Shown one piece after another: positions 31,050 through 44,649 of a stretch of DNA of 64,000 bases. This DNA comes from Obelidium mucronatum. Lineage: Eukaryota > Chytridiomycota > Chytridiomycetes > Chytridiales > Chytriomycetaceae. Under the pieces are notes generated by a model. That model did no database searches. It was not told the origin of the DNA and worked only from the letters and a program-made list of their open reading frames with translations. Position 1 is the first letter of the stretch. Every line of letters begins with the position of its first letter. The stretch is taken from contig JAIVFH010000057.1 in NCBI GenBank assembly GCA_025765595.1, positions 1 to 64,000 on the forward strand. The letters run 5' to 3'. A program made the position numbers and the translations under genes.

Positions 31050-33269
31050 ATGGCTGCTTTGTCTTTCTCTGCCAACGTATCTACAAGTATCACCAGTGGA
31101 TTGATTGCTTTCACATGGGCTGGGGCCAACACTGCCGACGTAAACGATTGGATTGTATTCACCACTGGTAGTGCTCCAAGTAGAACCAACTATCTTGGAG
31201 AAAACTGGCAGTACCTTTCAGGTGGTCAAACCAAGTCAGGTGCCAACGCTAAGGCCGCCGGTACTCTAGCATTACGAGCACCAAGCTCTCCAGGAACATA
31301 CACAGCCTACTTTTGTTTAAACGCAGGCTATACTTGCCCAGCCAGTGTTTCAATTAAAGTGTCCCCCATGACGCTTAGTGCCGTAAATTCTTCTGTCATT
31401 ACTTCAGGACAAGTTCAGTTCAACTGGAACGGTGCCAACCCCTCAGATTCAAATGACTGGATTGTATTCACTTCATCTGGAGCTCCTTCTCTCACAAATT
31501 ACCTTTCCCAGTCATGGGCTTATACGTATGGCGGCCAAACCAAAACTGGAGCAGCTCCAACTCCATCTGGGTCAGTCAGTGTTAGGGCTCCTTCAACGAC
31601 TGGAAATTTTACTGCGTACTATTGTTTAAATGGGGGTTACACATGCACGGCCACAGCAGTGGTTACAGTGTCTTCCTTTGTGCTCACATCGTCTGCGTCG
31701 ACAGTCGTTGCCGGAGGCTTCATTTCGTTTTCTTGGACAGGCGCAAACACTGCATCCACAAATGACTGGGTCGTATACTCAAACGGCGCTCCAACCCGCT
31801 CATCTTACTTTTCCGATGCATGGCAGTACACATATGGAACCCAAGACAAGGACGGTCGCTCACCTCCCGCTTCTGGGTCCATTTCCGTCAAAGCACCCGC
31901 TATTCCAGGCACATACTTGGTTTCCTACTGCATTTCGGACGGATTCACTTGTCAAGCCAGTATTCCCATCACTGTAACAGCCATCCAAGCCACATGTCTT
32001 CCAAAATCCCCCAAAACAGCAGCAGCAGCATCCACAATCGAACACGTAATTATAATCATTTCCGAGAACCACTCGTTCGACAATTACTTTGGCCGATACT
32101 GTCAAGCAGCTACAAACTCTAAACCAAGCTGCAACTACGGCCGCTCCTGTTGCGAACGCGGCTCTGAATCCGTCGATGGCGTTTCCCCAATGACTCTCAC
32201 AGACGCTTCAAACAAGGCGTATGATCCAAGCCACGTGTCAACAAACGAAATCTGCGAAATCAATAATGGGAAGATGGATAAGTTCATTGGTTCCGGTGGT
32301 TGCAGTGGTAGCAACGACAAGAACTTTGCAATGGCAAACGGGACTAGTGGGAGTGCATCTCAGTATTGGAAGTGGGCGGACCAGTATGCAATGGCGGATC
32401 GCTTTTTCCAGTCGGCTGTTGGGCAATCTTGCAAGAACGACATGTATTTTGCTCGTGGTGCGTTTGTGTTTGAACCCTAAGATAATTCAAAGGTTCCTCC
32501 GTCTGATAAGTGTTATATTCCTTTCGCGAGTACTGTTGCAAGTTATGAGGATCCGACAATTGTTGAGTAGCCACAATCGTTATATAACTGTACAACTAAC
32601 GATTTTTTTGCTTGGAAAAAAAAGGCTGATTTTTTGGTTCAATGTGGTGTTTCTTGGACCTTCTTTGCTGAGTCCTTGAAGCTGAACACGGCACCAGGAG
32701 AATGCTACCCAAACTACTACGATCCAAGCGACAATCCATTCGAATACTATCCAAGATTACGAAGTTCTGCTCAAGCCAGCTCATATTATCGTCCTTTGAC
32801 TGGCCTTTACACCGACATATCCGCCGGAACGCTGCCGTCCGTAAGCTGGGTCAAAGGACTCGGAATCAACTCCGAGCATCCCGGTATCAGCACAATCTCC
32901 GCCGGCGAGAAATTGAACGCTGGAATCATAAACGCGATTCTCTCGTCTCCGACATACCAAAACAACACCATCATCATAATGACACCAGATGAATCAGGTG
33001 GGTACCGCGACAGTGTTCCACCACCACCTACCAGCGCCATCGATAACCAGATGTATGGCCCTCGTACTCCGTTTGTGGTTGTCGGGAATGCAGTCAAGAA
33101 GGGTGGATACATTTCGCATGTGCAAATGGAACCGGCAAGTATTATTCGGTTTATCGAGTCGAATTTCTTGGGTGGACGTCCAGGACAGTTACAAACGCGT
33201 GATGCTGTTGTAAACAATTTGGGGGATTTATTTGACCCAGCCTTGACTGGTGGATTCATGTTTTTGTGA
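31050..33269 (+). CDS. Phosphoesterase (phospholipase C/acid phosphatase family) with three SKICH-like repeats
   Basis: Residues 1-303 are three tandem repeats of about 100 residues of SKICH-like/Ig-like fold (F.W.GAN..D.NDW(I/V)V(F/Y) ... Y(F/C)C(L/I)..G(Y/F)TC), each with a Cys pair. Then comes a phosphoesterase domain of the bacterial PLC/acid phosphatase type: IEHVIIIISENHSFDNYFGRYC, later TPDESGGYRDSVPPPP and GPRTPFVVVGN. The second exon starts at 32625 after a 63-nt intron (GTTGAG donor, CTAAC branch). An in-frame TAA at 32478-32480 is followed in the same frame by coherent sequence (DNSKVPPSDKCYIPF), so the gene is either truncated, read through, or carries a base error. No signal peptide is evident at ATG 31050 although the family is often secreted. 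Confidence 0.7.
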
Positions 33270-33356
33270 GCATAACAAAAAATTATGTTGCTTGGCTTGT
33301 TGAAAACGATGCATTAAAAAAAGAAAAACATTGAAAGAATACTGGTAAAATCAAAA

Positions 33357-35374
33357 TTATGCAAATGGTCGATTTGGAGTGTCTTGTGAAGTTGGTTGTG
33401 GGTATTGTTGCGGTTGCTGCTGGAATTGCTGAGGTGGCTGTTGGAATTGCTGAGGTGGCTGTTGGTATTGCTGAGGTTGTTGTTGGTATTGCTGAGGTCC
33501 TGTCACTGACTGGGGCACATAGACTGGTTGTGGGTATTGTTGATATTCCTGCATCGTCGGTTGAGGCTGCACGAAATCTTTGAACGGCACAGACGGTAGC
33601 ACTTGCTGAGCTCCTCTCATCCTCATACAATAGCGAAGACAGTATCCAATCAATATAACAACTGCTGTAACGCCAAACAAGAGGCTCCCCCAAAACATGA
33701 CTTTATCTTGCGTCATTGAGCCAAAAAATTTGGATTCTCCAAGCGGACCTTGAGTATAACCCGGCAAAGTGGCGTCATAACTGACGCTCGCATTTGTACT
33801 CCTGCCTACACCAAGTACAAATCCAATGCGCATCTTGTCATAATCGAATACAGTCACGAATCGTTTCAGGAATGTATTCCCAATCAGATAGGTTCCTTGT
33901 TTGAAACCTCCATTCATACCCTGCAGAACCAACTGACATTGGCCATTCACAGGCGCCGATACATATTCCAAAGCAGTCATAGAAGCCGTTACCCCACCCG
34001 CGAATTCTAGAGTGACGGTAGGCCCAGCGTTTTCCGACTTTAATGAACAATCCATCACGTACGTGTAAGGTCCACTGTTTCGCCCATTCAAGTAAATCTT
34101 TTGAGCTCCCTTCAAACGCGTTCCAATTGCGTCGATCAAGAGATTTGATACAATCGCCTGGGACGTGCCAGTATCCATAATTGCTGAGCCTGTCGTTCCT
34201 TCCGACCCGCCCGTGGCGCTGGAGGAAGCGTGGGATGTAAATTCTTCCACTTTTGTTTTATCCACCCAGACGCGGTACAAGGGCAACGCAAGCTTTCCAC
34301 TTGCTAGAGAACTGTCGGTGAGAATTGGGACCCTATTTAAAAAAAAGATGGAGAGCCCACGTTTGAATATCTGAGAAAGGTGGGTGATTTGAAGTTTTAC
34401 CAAGATGGCTGACTTGAGCTGTTTTGGAAATAGGATGGATTATAGCCACCCAATGTGACAACACCATTCATTTCTTCGACATCGATGTAATAGCTGAAAA
34501 TGTTTTTGGAGAGAGCCTTGGTGGCAATTACTTGATCAATGAATGAGTTTGTCACTTTGGAATTTGACGCTATGACAAGAATGTTCAGTCAAGAGCAAAA
34601 TTAAAACCAAGCGATTCTCACTTTGTGGCTTAAACCCCATTCCTACAATTCCATCCGAATCGTTGTCAGACGGGTTCATCGCGCTTCCACCTTGGGAGAC
34701 ATAACTAGTCACTTGAGTGAATTGAAATGCGTTTAATGTAGCAGGGCCGATTGAGACCGTATCTGTCACTCTATCTCCACCGTAGCCAGAGCCATCAGCA
34801 TCTGATCAGTGATATTAAGCTTCGGATTAACTTTCTGGCTTGTTGGCAAAAAAAAAGTTCTTACATTTCCCGCCCAACGCAGGAGTTTTGAGGTCAACTC
34901 CTGTACTGCTTCGTGTCACATCGTACTTATTTTTCGCTGTTTGGCATGCCTATCGAGAGAAGTTGTAAGTTTGAATTCACACGATTCTTATTGCAACATT
35001 ACAGGGCTAGGGCATTTAACTCCATAAATCCACATATCAAAGCTGCCGGTGTCTAATAGTAAGCTATACGCCCGAGCTGGAGTTCCAACGGAAACAGTGG
35101 CCCGATACTCAGTCATAACATGTGGAAAAGTAGTCAAGCCAACGTCGTTACTGCTGTTGCCGAAGGAAACTGCCGCTGAAATCATATTGATGAATCTGTT
35201 TGTGTATGTGTTTGACGCCACACGATCACTCAGGAGTTGTCCAGTCTGAGCCATTGTTTGTGGGGTACATGCGATGGGGATCTCAAAGAACGTATTCTGT
35301 TCATATTCTTCTTGTGCCGAGGCAAGAGGAGCTGCAGCAAGAGCCAACCAAAGAAATACGACTGGCAATTGCAT
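33357..35374 (-). CDS. Pepsin-like aspartic protease A, membrane-anchored
   Basis: Starts at ATG 35374 with a signal peptide (MQLPVVFLWLALAAAPLASA). Five exons join in frame through short introns. The first active site is LLDTGSFDMW, a YADGSGY flap segment lies after a splice, then DGIVGMGF, and the second active site is AIMDTGTSQAIV. Near the C-terminus a membrane helix (MFWGSLLFGVTAVVILIGY) is followed by a cytosolic tail of about 85 residues rich in Gln/Pro (QQYQQPPQQF repeats). This is a yapsin-type layout, with a transmembrane anchor instead of GPI: a cell-surface or vacuolar processing protease. Divergent from the class V myosin gene 258 bases away. No breaks. Confidence 0.88.
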
Positions 35375-35632
35375 TTTGCAGTCTTTGTTTGCTCTTTGGA
35401 AAGGCTAATGACTTTTTCGATGACTTGATGAAGGACCAATGAAATTCCTCTTCCTCTCAATTCATTATTGTAGTCTTGACACGAACCCTATTGCTTGGGG
35501 GTGCTTAGGTAAGTTCTAAGCGAAAGAATAACTGGTATCCTTATTCCTCCGCCATCGTTTCGTAAGCTTGAGTCGTTGTTGAGACTGAGTTGTTCTGGGT
35601 TCAGTTGTAAAATAAAGCACACAAATCAATCA
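35375..35632. promoter_or_regulatory. Bidirectional promoter, protease A and myosin V
   Basis: 258 bases between divergent start codons; it must carry both promoters. AATAAA-like sequences are present but no motif stands out. Confidence 0.5.
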
Positions 35633-38600
35633 ATGGGCAGTCCACCACCACCACCACCACCAGCTGCTTCGGCAGCAAGCGGACTGGACTTGACTAAGGC
35701 TTTGCTCGATTACAAACAGGTTGGTGACTGATTCTAGTGAAAGGGCAGCTCTAACAACCGAACCAGGGAGCCAGAGCGTAAGTACCTCGTTGGGTGGATT
35801 CCTTTTAATACGGACGGAGTTCAGATACTTTACGGATTCAATCGATGGCTGGATCATGGCTGAGGCTGTGACTGATGCCGTGGTGAAGGATGGCTGCTTC
35901 TCAATTCAATTCAGATTGACTGCAACTGGAGAGGTACAAACACACTTCCTGGATGTGACTCACTCATTCCGGCGCAGATCGAACACTTTTCAGCAAGCTT
36001 ATCTTCTCTCAATTCGAATGCAGACCTCCCGCCACTGAAGAACCCTGACTTTATGGTACTTAAAAGTGAAACATAGGATCAGCGATCTAACGCAACGCCC
36101 CTCAGGATAACGTCGATGATCTTTCTCTCCTCTCATACCTCCATGAGTGAGTCAAATCAGATTTTGCTCGTGGCCATCCTCACTGATTGGACACCATTTT
36201 AGGCCAGCAGTCTTCTGGGGAATCAAAAACAGATTTGCCTCTGAGCAGATATACACTTATTCAGGAATGGTTCTTATTGCAATGAATCCATTCGCCAATG
36301 TCAATATATATTCGACGGATATTATGCGAGAGTACATTGGATCTAAACGACAGGAGCTCGAGCCACATATTGTAAGAACTATCGAATTCAGTATAATACA
36401 AGGCTTATTATAGTCTTGAGTAGTACGGAATCGCCGAAGAGTGTTATCAAGCCATGCTCCAAGGAAAAAACCAATCTGTTATTGTTTCGGGAGAATCTGG
36501 GGCAGGAAAGACTCAATCGACAAAGTACATCATGCAATATTTAGCTATTGTAGATTCTCTGAGCAAAATAGACTCGGTGGAGGCGTTGATGAGGCCAGGC
36601 ACCATGTCTGTTGCCAAGGTCAAAAAAAGTGAGACGGAAGACGCAGTCTTGGCATCTAACCCAATTCTCGAGGTACTTTTCATTTATCCTTAACGAATGG
36701 ATTTGCTGACTTGTGCCCAAAGTCGTTTGGTAATGCCAAAACAACCCGCAACGATAACTCCTCCCGATTTGGAAAGTTTGTCGAACTTTTTTTCTCCGAC
36801 CCTGCCTCGGGTCAAGTAAGAATCACTGGAGCAAAAATCCGAACATACCTCCTGGAACGATCTCGATTGATTTTCCAGCCAGCTACAGGTTAACATCAAA
36901 ATGGATCCCGCCGCTGTTATTTACATTGATTTGTCACAGAACGAAACTACCACATCTTTTATCAGCTTTGTGCTGCAGTTCCGGCTGCTGAAAGAAAACA
37001 ACTTGGTCTTGATAAATGGGAAACCTTCCATTACCTTAATCAAGGAAATGCAGGAGTGGTTAAGAACGTTGATGACATTGAAGAATTTAAAGCGACTCAG
37101 GACGCACTATCGACTCTAGGAATGTCTGTCTCTATGCAATGGTGAGATTTGTGTGTTGATCTCGATTCGTTTTGCTCAAGTGAATTATGAAGGGATATTT
37201 TCCGGCTCTGTGCAGCCTTGCTTCATATTGGAAACATTTCAATCACGGCTGCTGGATCTGACGGTTCGGCAATTTCGGCTTCTGATTCGGCGTTAGAAAA
37301 GAGTTGTGAACTTTTGGGCATTGATAAAACCGAGTTCGTCAAATGGGTGACGAAAAAGCAGACAGTAATTGGAAGGGAAAAGTTTGTGAAAGATTTGAAA
37401 CTTGATATGGCCATTGTTTCCAGAGACTCTGTGACCAAAGTCATGTGAGTATTGTTTTTAACCATTGAAAAAGTCTCACCCGTTTTTTTTCAGCTATACA
37501 AAACTCTTTGACTGGTTGGTGCAGGCTATCAACAAGAACTTAAAGCGGGACTCGACTTTGGAACAGCAGTTTATTGGAGTTTTGGATATTTATGGGTAAT
37601 AAGTTCACAGCATCTACATACCAGCCTCTAACGACCGTTCTTTTTAGTTTCGAGCATTTTGCGAAGAACTCCTTTGAGCAATTCTGCATCAACTACGCCA
37701 ATGAAAAGTTGCAGCAAGAATTCAATTCGCATGTATTCCGGAACGAGCAGGAAGAATATGTACAGGAAGGCATCCAATGGACCATGATTGAATTCAGTGA
37801 TAATCAGCAATGTATTGACCTGATTGAATCGAAAATTGGTGTTTTGGGCCTCTTGGACGAAGAGTCAAGACTTCAAAATGGAACAGATGCAAATTTTATC
37901 ACGAAATTGAACAATAACTTCAGTCAGCACAAGTACTATAGCAAAGCTAGATTTGGAACTACGGACTTTACTATCCGTCACTATGCAGTTGAAGTGACTT
38001 ATACCTCAACATCATTTATTGATAAGAACAAGGACAATATGAGCGACGAACTTCAAGACGTTCTATCTGCAACAAATAACTCTTTTTTGAAGGAGATATT
38101 TGTTGGCGGTGGTCGTGCGTCCACTGGAGATGGCGCAGATGGGCCTTACAACTCCCCTTCCTCCAAAGTTGAGAGACGAAAGTCGGTTATGACTGCCCCA
38201 ACGCTGGGCTCTATGTTTAAAAATTCGTTGCAAGGATTAATGGCAACGATCAGGGAAACTGAGGGGCATGTACGTCGAATGTTCTTTTATGCGATAATTT
38301 AACTCCTTCGACAGTATATTCGCTGTGTCAAACCGAATATGGCCAAATCTGCGTTCCGTTTTGAAGGAGCAATGGTTCTTTCGCAGTTGAAAGGTATTTA
38401 TTTGAGTTTCTTCTGCTTTGTTTTAAGTCTAAGATCGTGTTCCCCGCCAGCGTGCGGTGTCCTTGAGACAATTAAAATCAGTAATGCTGGGTATCCAAAT
38501 AAGCTGGAATACGATCAGTTTGCGTCTCGTTATCACTTGCTCGTCAACTCCTCCGTTTGGGGAAAACTCTCTCACAAAGAGCTCACCAAGCAAATTGTTT

Positions 38601-41422
38601 CTTCTGTAATCAGCGATTCATCAAAGTATCAATTTGGTCACAGCAAAGTTTTTCTCAAATCCGGTCAGATAGCGTTTTTCGAAGACCGACGCAAAGACCG
38701 TTTGCAAGCGCATGTCATCTTGCTTACCAAGAATGCTCGTCGTTTCATTCAACGAAATCGATACTTGCGGCTGAAAGAAGCCACTGTTGCCGCTCAAATT
38801 GCCATTCGCGGATACCTTGCCCGCAAGCTACTGGAAGAGTTGAAAGCTACAGCCGCCGCAATCAAAGAAGCGAAGGAAAAAGAAATGGAAAGAATGAATG
38901 CCGCAGTTACTATTCAAACGGCCTGGCGTGGTTATATTGCTCGCAAAGAGTACCAAAGACAAGTTGACTGTATTATCACATTGCAGAATGCGATTCGTGT
39001 AATTGCAGCACGCAAGCTTCTTCAAACGTTAAGAAAAGAGGCTAAATCTGTAGAAGCTGTGAAAGAGAAGGCGTTTAGTCTGGAAGCGAAGGTGGTTTCT
39101 CTCTCCCAGGCTTTGAGGGCTAAGGCCCAAGAGTCTAAAGAATCTCAAGAGAGGTGCTCAGTGCTTGAGAATCATGTCGCAGCTTGGAAAGATAAATATG
39201 AAACTCTGGATGGAAAGCATAAAGCGACTCTGGAGGAAGTTGCTGCTTTGACCAAAGCGCTTGCGGATGCAAATCACGAACAGGAAATCCTCCGGTCAGA
39301 AAGGGATCGCTTCTCTCATATTGTTTCACAAGCCGTTCAAGATGGCGTCATTCCACCTGTACCGAATACTCCTGTTTTAGTAGTCACCCCTCAACGGGCC
39401 AACAGCATTAGAGCAGTCAGCCAATCCCCCAACAGAAAAATTGAGCGAACTCCAAGCAAAGAAAATACCTACCCTCGCCGAACGATTATGTCTCGCACAA
39501 ATACCGTTGATGGATCCAGCCGTGGAAGACTGATGGATGTCTTCCCAAATGCACCAATTCGAACATCTGCTTCTCCCATTGGAAACTCCCCTCCCTTACC
39601 ACCTGCCAACTTCCCTGGGATCCGAAACCATACCACTGGTGCCACTCCTCCATCTCCACCGGCTATGGTCCGCAACTTTAGTACTCGAGGCGAGGATTCG
39701 ATCATCACTGCATTACGCGCTGAAAATGAGTCCTTGAAGAAAATGCTCAATTCTAAAGAGCAACTCTTAACTGGTGTTGCCGCAAGTGGAACGCCTGTTG
39801 CAAACTCGAAGCCACCTGTTCGGAAACCAACAAGGGTTCCAACGATGAGAGCCAAGTCTATTTTCGAACAGGATATTTTCGATGATGCTGAAATGGCCCG
39901 GAAAAGGGACCTTGCGAAGGAATCTGTTCCTGTTGCTTCATCAACTGTGACCTCTGGATTTTCAGCCCCACTTGTCGCCGAGCCTGCAGATGATACTATA
40001 GTATCTGGGGAACCTAAATTTAGACCCCGAAGAAGCAGTATGACTGTGAACAAGACAGCGATGGTGACAGCTTGGTTTGGTCCTAACGCTGAACTAACCC
40101 TTTTTTCCAAAAGGCTGCACGTCTCGCTGTCCTGGAGAGACCAGATTTCAATCAAGTTGTTTGCGATCATTTGATTGTCCACCTTGAACTGCCTCCACTA
40201 GATCCACGCACGCCGCTGGAAACAAAAGAGGTGTTATTCCCTGCGAACATGTTAAATTCCCTGTTCACCATGCAGCTCGAGCAAGGATTGCTTGTTGAAT
40301 TACATGCGTTTGTAAATGAGGTTGCACACGATGTTCTATCAACTGTCTTGGTAAGCCAGGGTCGGGAGCATGTCTTTTTTTGAATTCCTTTGACTCATTG
40401 ATCATTTGCAGAAGAAAAATTTCATCTCTACAACTGCGTTTTGGATAACGAATATGCATCGTTTGCTTTGTTTAGTAGCATCAACGTATAACCGGGAAGT
40501 GCGAAAACCAAATAACAGAGGGAATATGAAAGCCATCACCGAAATCCAAGCAACTCTTCAATATCTTCTCGAAATTGAATTGATTCCCTTCTTTATGAAA
40601 CGGCTAAAGGATGAAACGGCGGCACTGACTGTACCAGGAATTTTAGAAAATCAGGATCTTCCGGGTATGAAGTGCGAGAACCCCACTACGCTTTGGGGCG
40701 TACTCACTTCTTCGAGCAAAAACGATTCGAATGGCCTTATTGCGTTGAAGACTTTTTTGACAAGCGTTGAGGGTGTTTTATGTGGTTATCATGTACCGGA
40801 TGCCCTGTACACTCGTGTGATGATGGAGTTGATTAGAACGATTGGTGTCGTGAGCTTTAACGGTTTGCTTTTGAAGCGCAATTTTCTGAGCTTCAAACGT
40901 GGTTGTCAGATTCAGTACAATTTGAGTCAGTTAGAAGAATGGTGTGCGAGATTAGGGCTTTCCGCAGGTAATGGGTGACATATCATTATTGCTTTGGCTT
41001 ATCTGTTTGTTTAATTTTTAGCTCTCGAAAATGTTGAGTTGGTGGCTCAGGCTGCCAAGATTTTGACCATCAACAAAACTGAGATTATGGATGTTCATGC
41101 TGTTTTTGAAATTGCATGCTTTTTGAACGCAAGTCAAATTGAGAAGCTCTATTCGCATTATCCAGCTCGGGATATCGATTCTCCGGTATTGGAACTTCTA
41201 TTCAATTGGCTTCGATTAACCCTTTCTGAATAGATGTCTTATGAGTTCGCCGACATGATCAAGTCTCAGGCAGACCTTTCTCGCCATAGGGATATTGTTC
41301 TATTATCGCTGGACCCTGAGCCAGATTACGCGCCGCTGACTGTGTCGCCAGCTGAAGAAACTGAAAAGTATATGCCAGTCACATTCGCTGTCCCTCAGGA
41401 ATTTGCGAAGTTGCTTTCTTGA
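35633..41422 (+). CDS. Class V myosin heavy chain, complete
   Basis: Actin motor for cargo transport. ATG 35633 begins [17 protein letters not shown]; more than a dozen short introns follow. Motor: SH3-like N-terminus ([15 protein letters not shown]), [15 protein letters not shown]-loop [13 protein letters not shown] (about 36488), switch [13 protein letters not shown], switch [24 protein letters not shown] converter region. Four IQ motifs (for example [18 protein letters not shown]) follow, then a coiled coil (about 39060-39340), a Ser/Pro linker and a DIL cargo-binding domain (about 40114-41422). The DIL part contains an intron (about 41185-41233) whose unspliced reading gives an apparent TAG. 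No frame breaks. Length near 1,600 residues, normal for fungal class V. Other myosins in the window are shortened relatives. Confidence 0.92.
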
Positions 41423-41453
41423 TACAATAAACTCAATCATAGTGGCGTTAAGA

Positions 41454-41483
41454 GGTTCAAAGATACACAATACAGTTTGAACC
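41454..41483. promoter_or_regulatory. Inverted GGTTCAAA/TTTGAACC element, transporter copy 1
   Basis: GGTTCAAA (41454-41461) and TTTGAACC (41476-41483) form an inverted pair about 160 bases before the start codon. The same arrangement is kept upstream of transporter copy 2, while much of the surrounding sequence has diverged. Confidence 0.55.
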
Positions 41484-41640
41484 TGTTAAGTTTCACAGAA
41501 TTTTTCACAAGTCAATTATTGGCGATTTTTCCAACAATTTTCGTGTGTGCTTGAACCTGGCTGTTTCATCACATATGCGCCACCGCTCTCTACTTAAAGA
41601 GAGGATTTTCACATCATAAACTCTCACAAATTCCACAGCT

Positions 41641-44102
41641 ATGACTATCGTTGGTGAAAAGAAGATCGAGGACTTTGAAGACCGTCACCCTGACATCGAT
41701 GAGGATGAGCTTGAAGCAATCAAGGAAGTCCAGGATCACATGTACGACCTAATTCATAAAATTGATTTCCTCGTTGCTGATTCTTGATATTTCTTCATAT
41801 TTCTTCAGTGAATTCATCGTTCCCCAAACGGACGATCCCAGCACACCTGCCTTTACTTTCCGCTCCGTGTTCCTGGGAACCATTTTCTGCGTTGTCCTGT
41901 CGTTCGCCAATACTTGTTTGTCTTTCCGTTCAGCTCCCTTCGGTATCCCTGCCGTCGCGGCAACTATCATTACCTACCCAATAGGTATCTTTATGGCCAA
42001 GGTTCTCCCAAGCGGATTCTTCAATCCTGGTCCATTCTCTATGAAGGAGCACGTCATCATCTGTAAGTTTTTTATGGTTATAACAATGGTTATTGACCAC
42101 TCACCTGTTACCTTGCAGTTATCATGGCTTCTTGCTCTGGTCAACCATATGGTATTGATAACGTGGTCGTTCAGATGCACCCAACGCTTATGGCCAACAC
42201 GGATATTTCTTTCATGGCTGCGTTTGGATTCGTTCTTGTCACTCAATTCCTTGGTTACGGATTCGCCGGATTGACCCGCCGCTTCCTCGTTCGTCCAACG
42301 GCCATGTGGTGGCCAGGAAATATCACCACAATTGCCATCTTCTCTTCCTTCCACAATGCAGACACCGGAGCCATCGAGAGCTCCCGCTACACGTGGACAA
42401 GAACCACTCTCTTCTGGGTATCCTTCGTCGCTCTGTTTGTATACCAATGGATTCCCCAAATGTTTGCCCCAGCCTTGCAAGCCATTGCTATTGCTTGTGT
42501 GTTTGCTGGACGCGGGAGCGGAAAGCCTGGAGTCATGACTGAGTTCAATGCGATTGCCGCGTCCGTTTCCAACGGTTCTGGTCTGTTTGGACTGACTTTC
42601 GACTGGACCAATATTGGATCCCTCAACTTTGCACAGCCTTTGTACGCCAACTTGATGAATGCCGCCGGAAACATTGCGTTCCTGTGGATTGCGACGCCAT
42701 TGGCCTACCAACTCGACATGTTTGGACTCAACAAGATCTTCCGTCTCGATTACTACTCTTACAGCCCCTTGAACCCGGTGACAAACACCGCCGTGTTGTT
42801 TGTCGGAAACCCAAACAGTACCAAGGCTCTTGGGTCCCGCGTGTCTCCACGCTACTTCTACGACAAGACTCAGAACTACAACATCAACATGACTGCCTAT
42901 GAAAATGTCGCGCCCGTGCACCTTAGTGCCAACTTTATTCTCTGTTACGCGTCTTCCTTCTTGACCATTACCTGCTGCCGCCTCCCACGTTGCTCTCTGG
43001 TACGGAAAGGACATCTACCGCCAAGCCATGAACGCATTCAAGCAGGTTCGTGATGAAGTGGACGGTCTGGACAAGCACGTCAAGATGATGGAAGCGTACC
43101 CCGACGTGCCCGACTGGTTCTACCTGATCTTCATGGGTGTGTGCACAGCTGGGGCACTTTTGATTTCTCTGTTCACGCCGTTCAACATGCCATGGTGGGG
43201 AATCTTCTTGAACATCTTGCTTGTCGGTGTCTTTGTTGTTCCTTATGGCGCCATTCAAGCCATCACGGGGGTGGGCATGTACTTGAACGTTGTTTCTCAG
43301 TTTGTGATTGGATTGCTGGTTCCCGGACAAACCGTTGCTGTGATGGCCTTCAAGTCGTGGGGAACCAACAACTTGATCCAGGCGTTTGCGCTGTCTTCTG
43401 ACATGAAGTTGGGACAATACCTGCACATTCCCCCATATGCTTTGATTACCGCTCAGTTTGTGGCTACTTTCATCAACTCTCTTGTGGCTACATGCGGCTT
43501 GTTGGTACATGATGTTCAACACTGGCGACTTGCTTGGATCCACCGGTTGGGCCTTCAACATGTACCAAGTGTTCTACAACGCCGGTGGTATCTGGGGAGC
43601 GATTGGGCCACAGCGATTCTTTGGTATTGGGTCCATCCACGGAACACTGATGTGGTGTTTCCTCATCGGAGCACTCTGCCCCCTTGTTCCATGGCTCGCC
43701 AACAAGTACGTCGTCAAGAGCAGATACTGGGCCATGTTCAACTTTGCCATCTTCTTCCAGTTTGCTGGGCCACAAAGTAACCAAGTTTACATTGTGATGC
43801 CAGTGCTATGTGCCGTGTTTGCACAAGTGTACTTGTTTAACCGCAACAAGGAGTTTTACCAGAAATACCTCTATGTGATGGGAGCTGCTTTTGATGCCGC
43901 GGCGGGAATTGTGTCTCTTGTCATTTCCATGTTCTCTGTTGCCGGTATTGCCTACAGCGGGTACTGGGCCTTGAATCCAAACACCGACAACGTGCCATTG
44001 GATTACTACTGCTACCCAGGAGCTGACTACAACGACTGGAGCTGTGAGTACTACCTCAACATGGGTGAAAACGTAACTGCCTCTGGCCAATCGTGTGTTT
44101 AA
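41641..44102 (+). CDS. Small oligopeptide transporter (OPT family), copy 1
   Basis: Proton-coupled uptake of small peptides at the plasma membrane. Exons 41641-41741, 41809-42062 and 42119-44102; about 778 residues, normal for the family. Signatures: TDDPSTPAFTFR, the OPT motif NPGPFSMKEHVI, SGQPYGIDN, about 12-16 hydrophobic helices, and KLGQYLHIPP near the end. Two one-base frame breaks: an extra T at about 42973 (absent in copy 2) and a shift at about 43499 that copy 2 shares. Downstream of each, conserved sequence continues in the new frame (for example WYMMFNTGD and IGPQRFFG). The first intron donor is GTACGA. Nearly identical to copy 2 and 3,445 bases upstream of it. Confidence 0.88.
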
Positions 44103-44649
44103 TTTCATGTGGAATTGTTATTATGTTTCTATATTGTTTCCTTCTCCTTCTATAATGTGTTTACGATCAGGATTGTAATGAAAGTGATTGTTGAAACTAT
44201 GTTGATTTTTCATCATTTTTTTGTGTTTTTTTGTGACAGTTGTACAGCAACCAAGAAACGCAGTTGATTACACCATCGGCCTTCATCTTCGAACATGCGC
44301 AAGTCTTTTTTCAAAGGCCCATGCAGCGTACCTTTCGGTCGACTCAATGAGACGCCTGCCCAGCAATCATATCTCGTGCTCACATCTCGTTCTGCTGACG
44401 GGTGAAAAAGGCGTTTGGCTGCGCACATGGACCTAATAGAAGCTGGTCGAACCACAGCAACTTAGTGTCGTTTTGGCGTCTCTTCAACTCGACGGTCGCA
44501 AACACGACAATCAGATACAAATCTATTTCGGAAACTAGTGCCTATATGCTGGAATGGGCATTAAATATATCTTGAGTAGGAATTTGCTCTTGTGGCAACG
44601 CCACACCAAGTCGCTTATCAGCCACACTTGATAAAGAATGAATTCAATC

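Noticed and set aside
41185..41233. Premature TAG in the complete myosin gene
   Set aside because: The segment GTATTG...GAATAG has donor, GATTAAC branch and acceptor, and its removal joins the DIL domain in phase.
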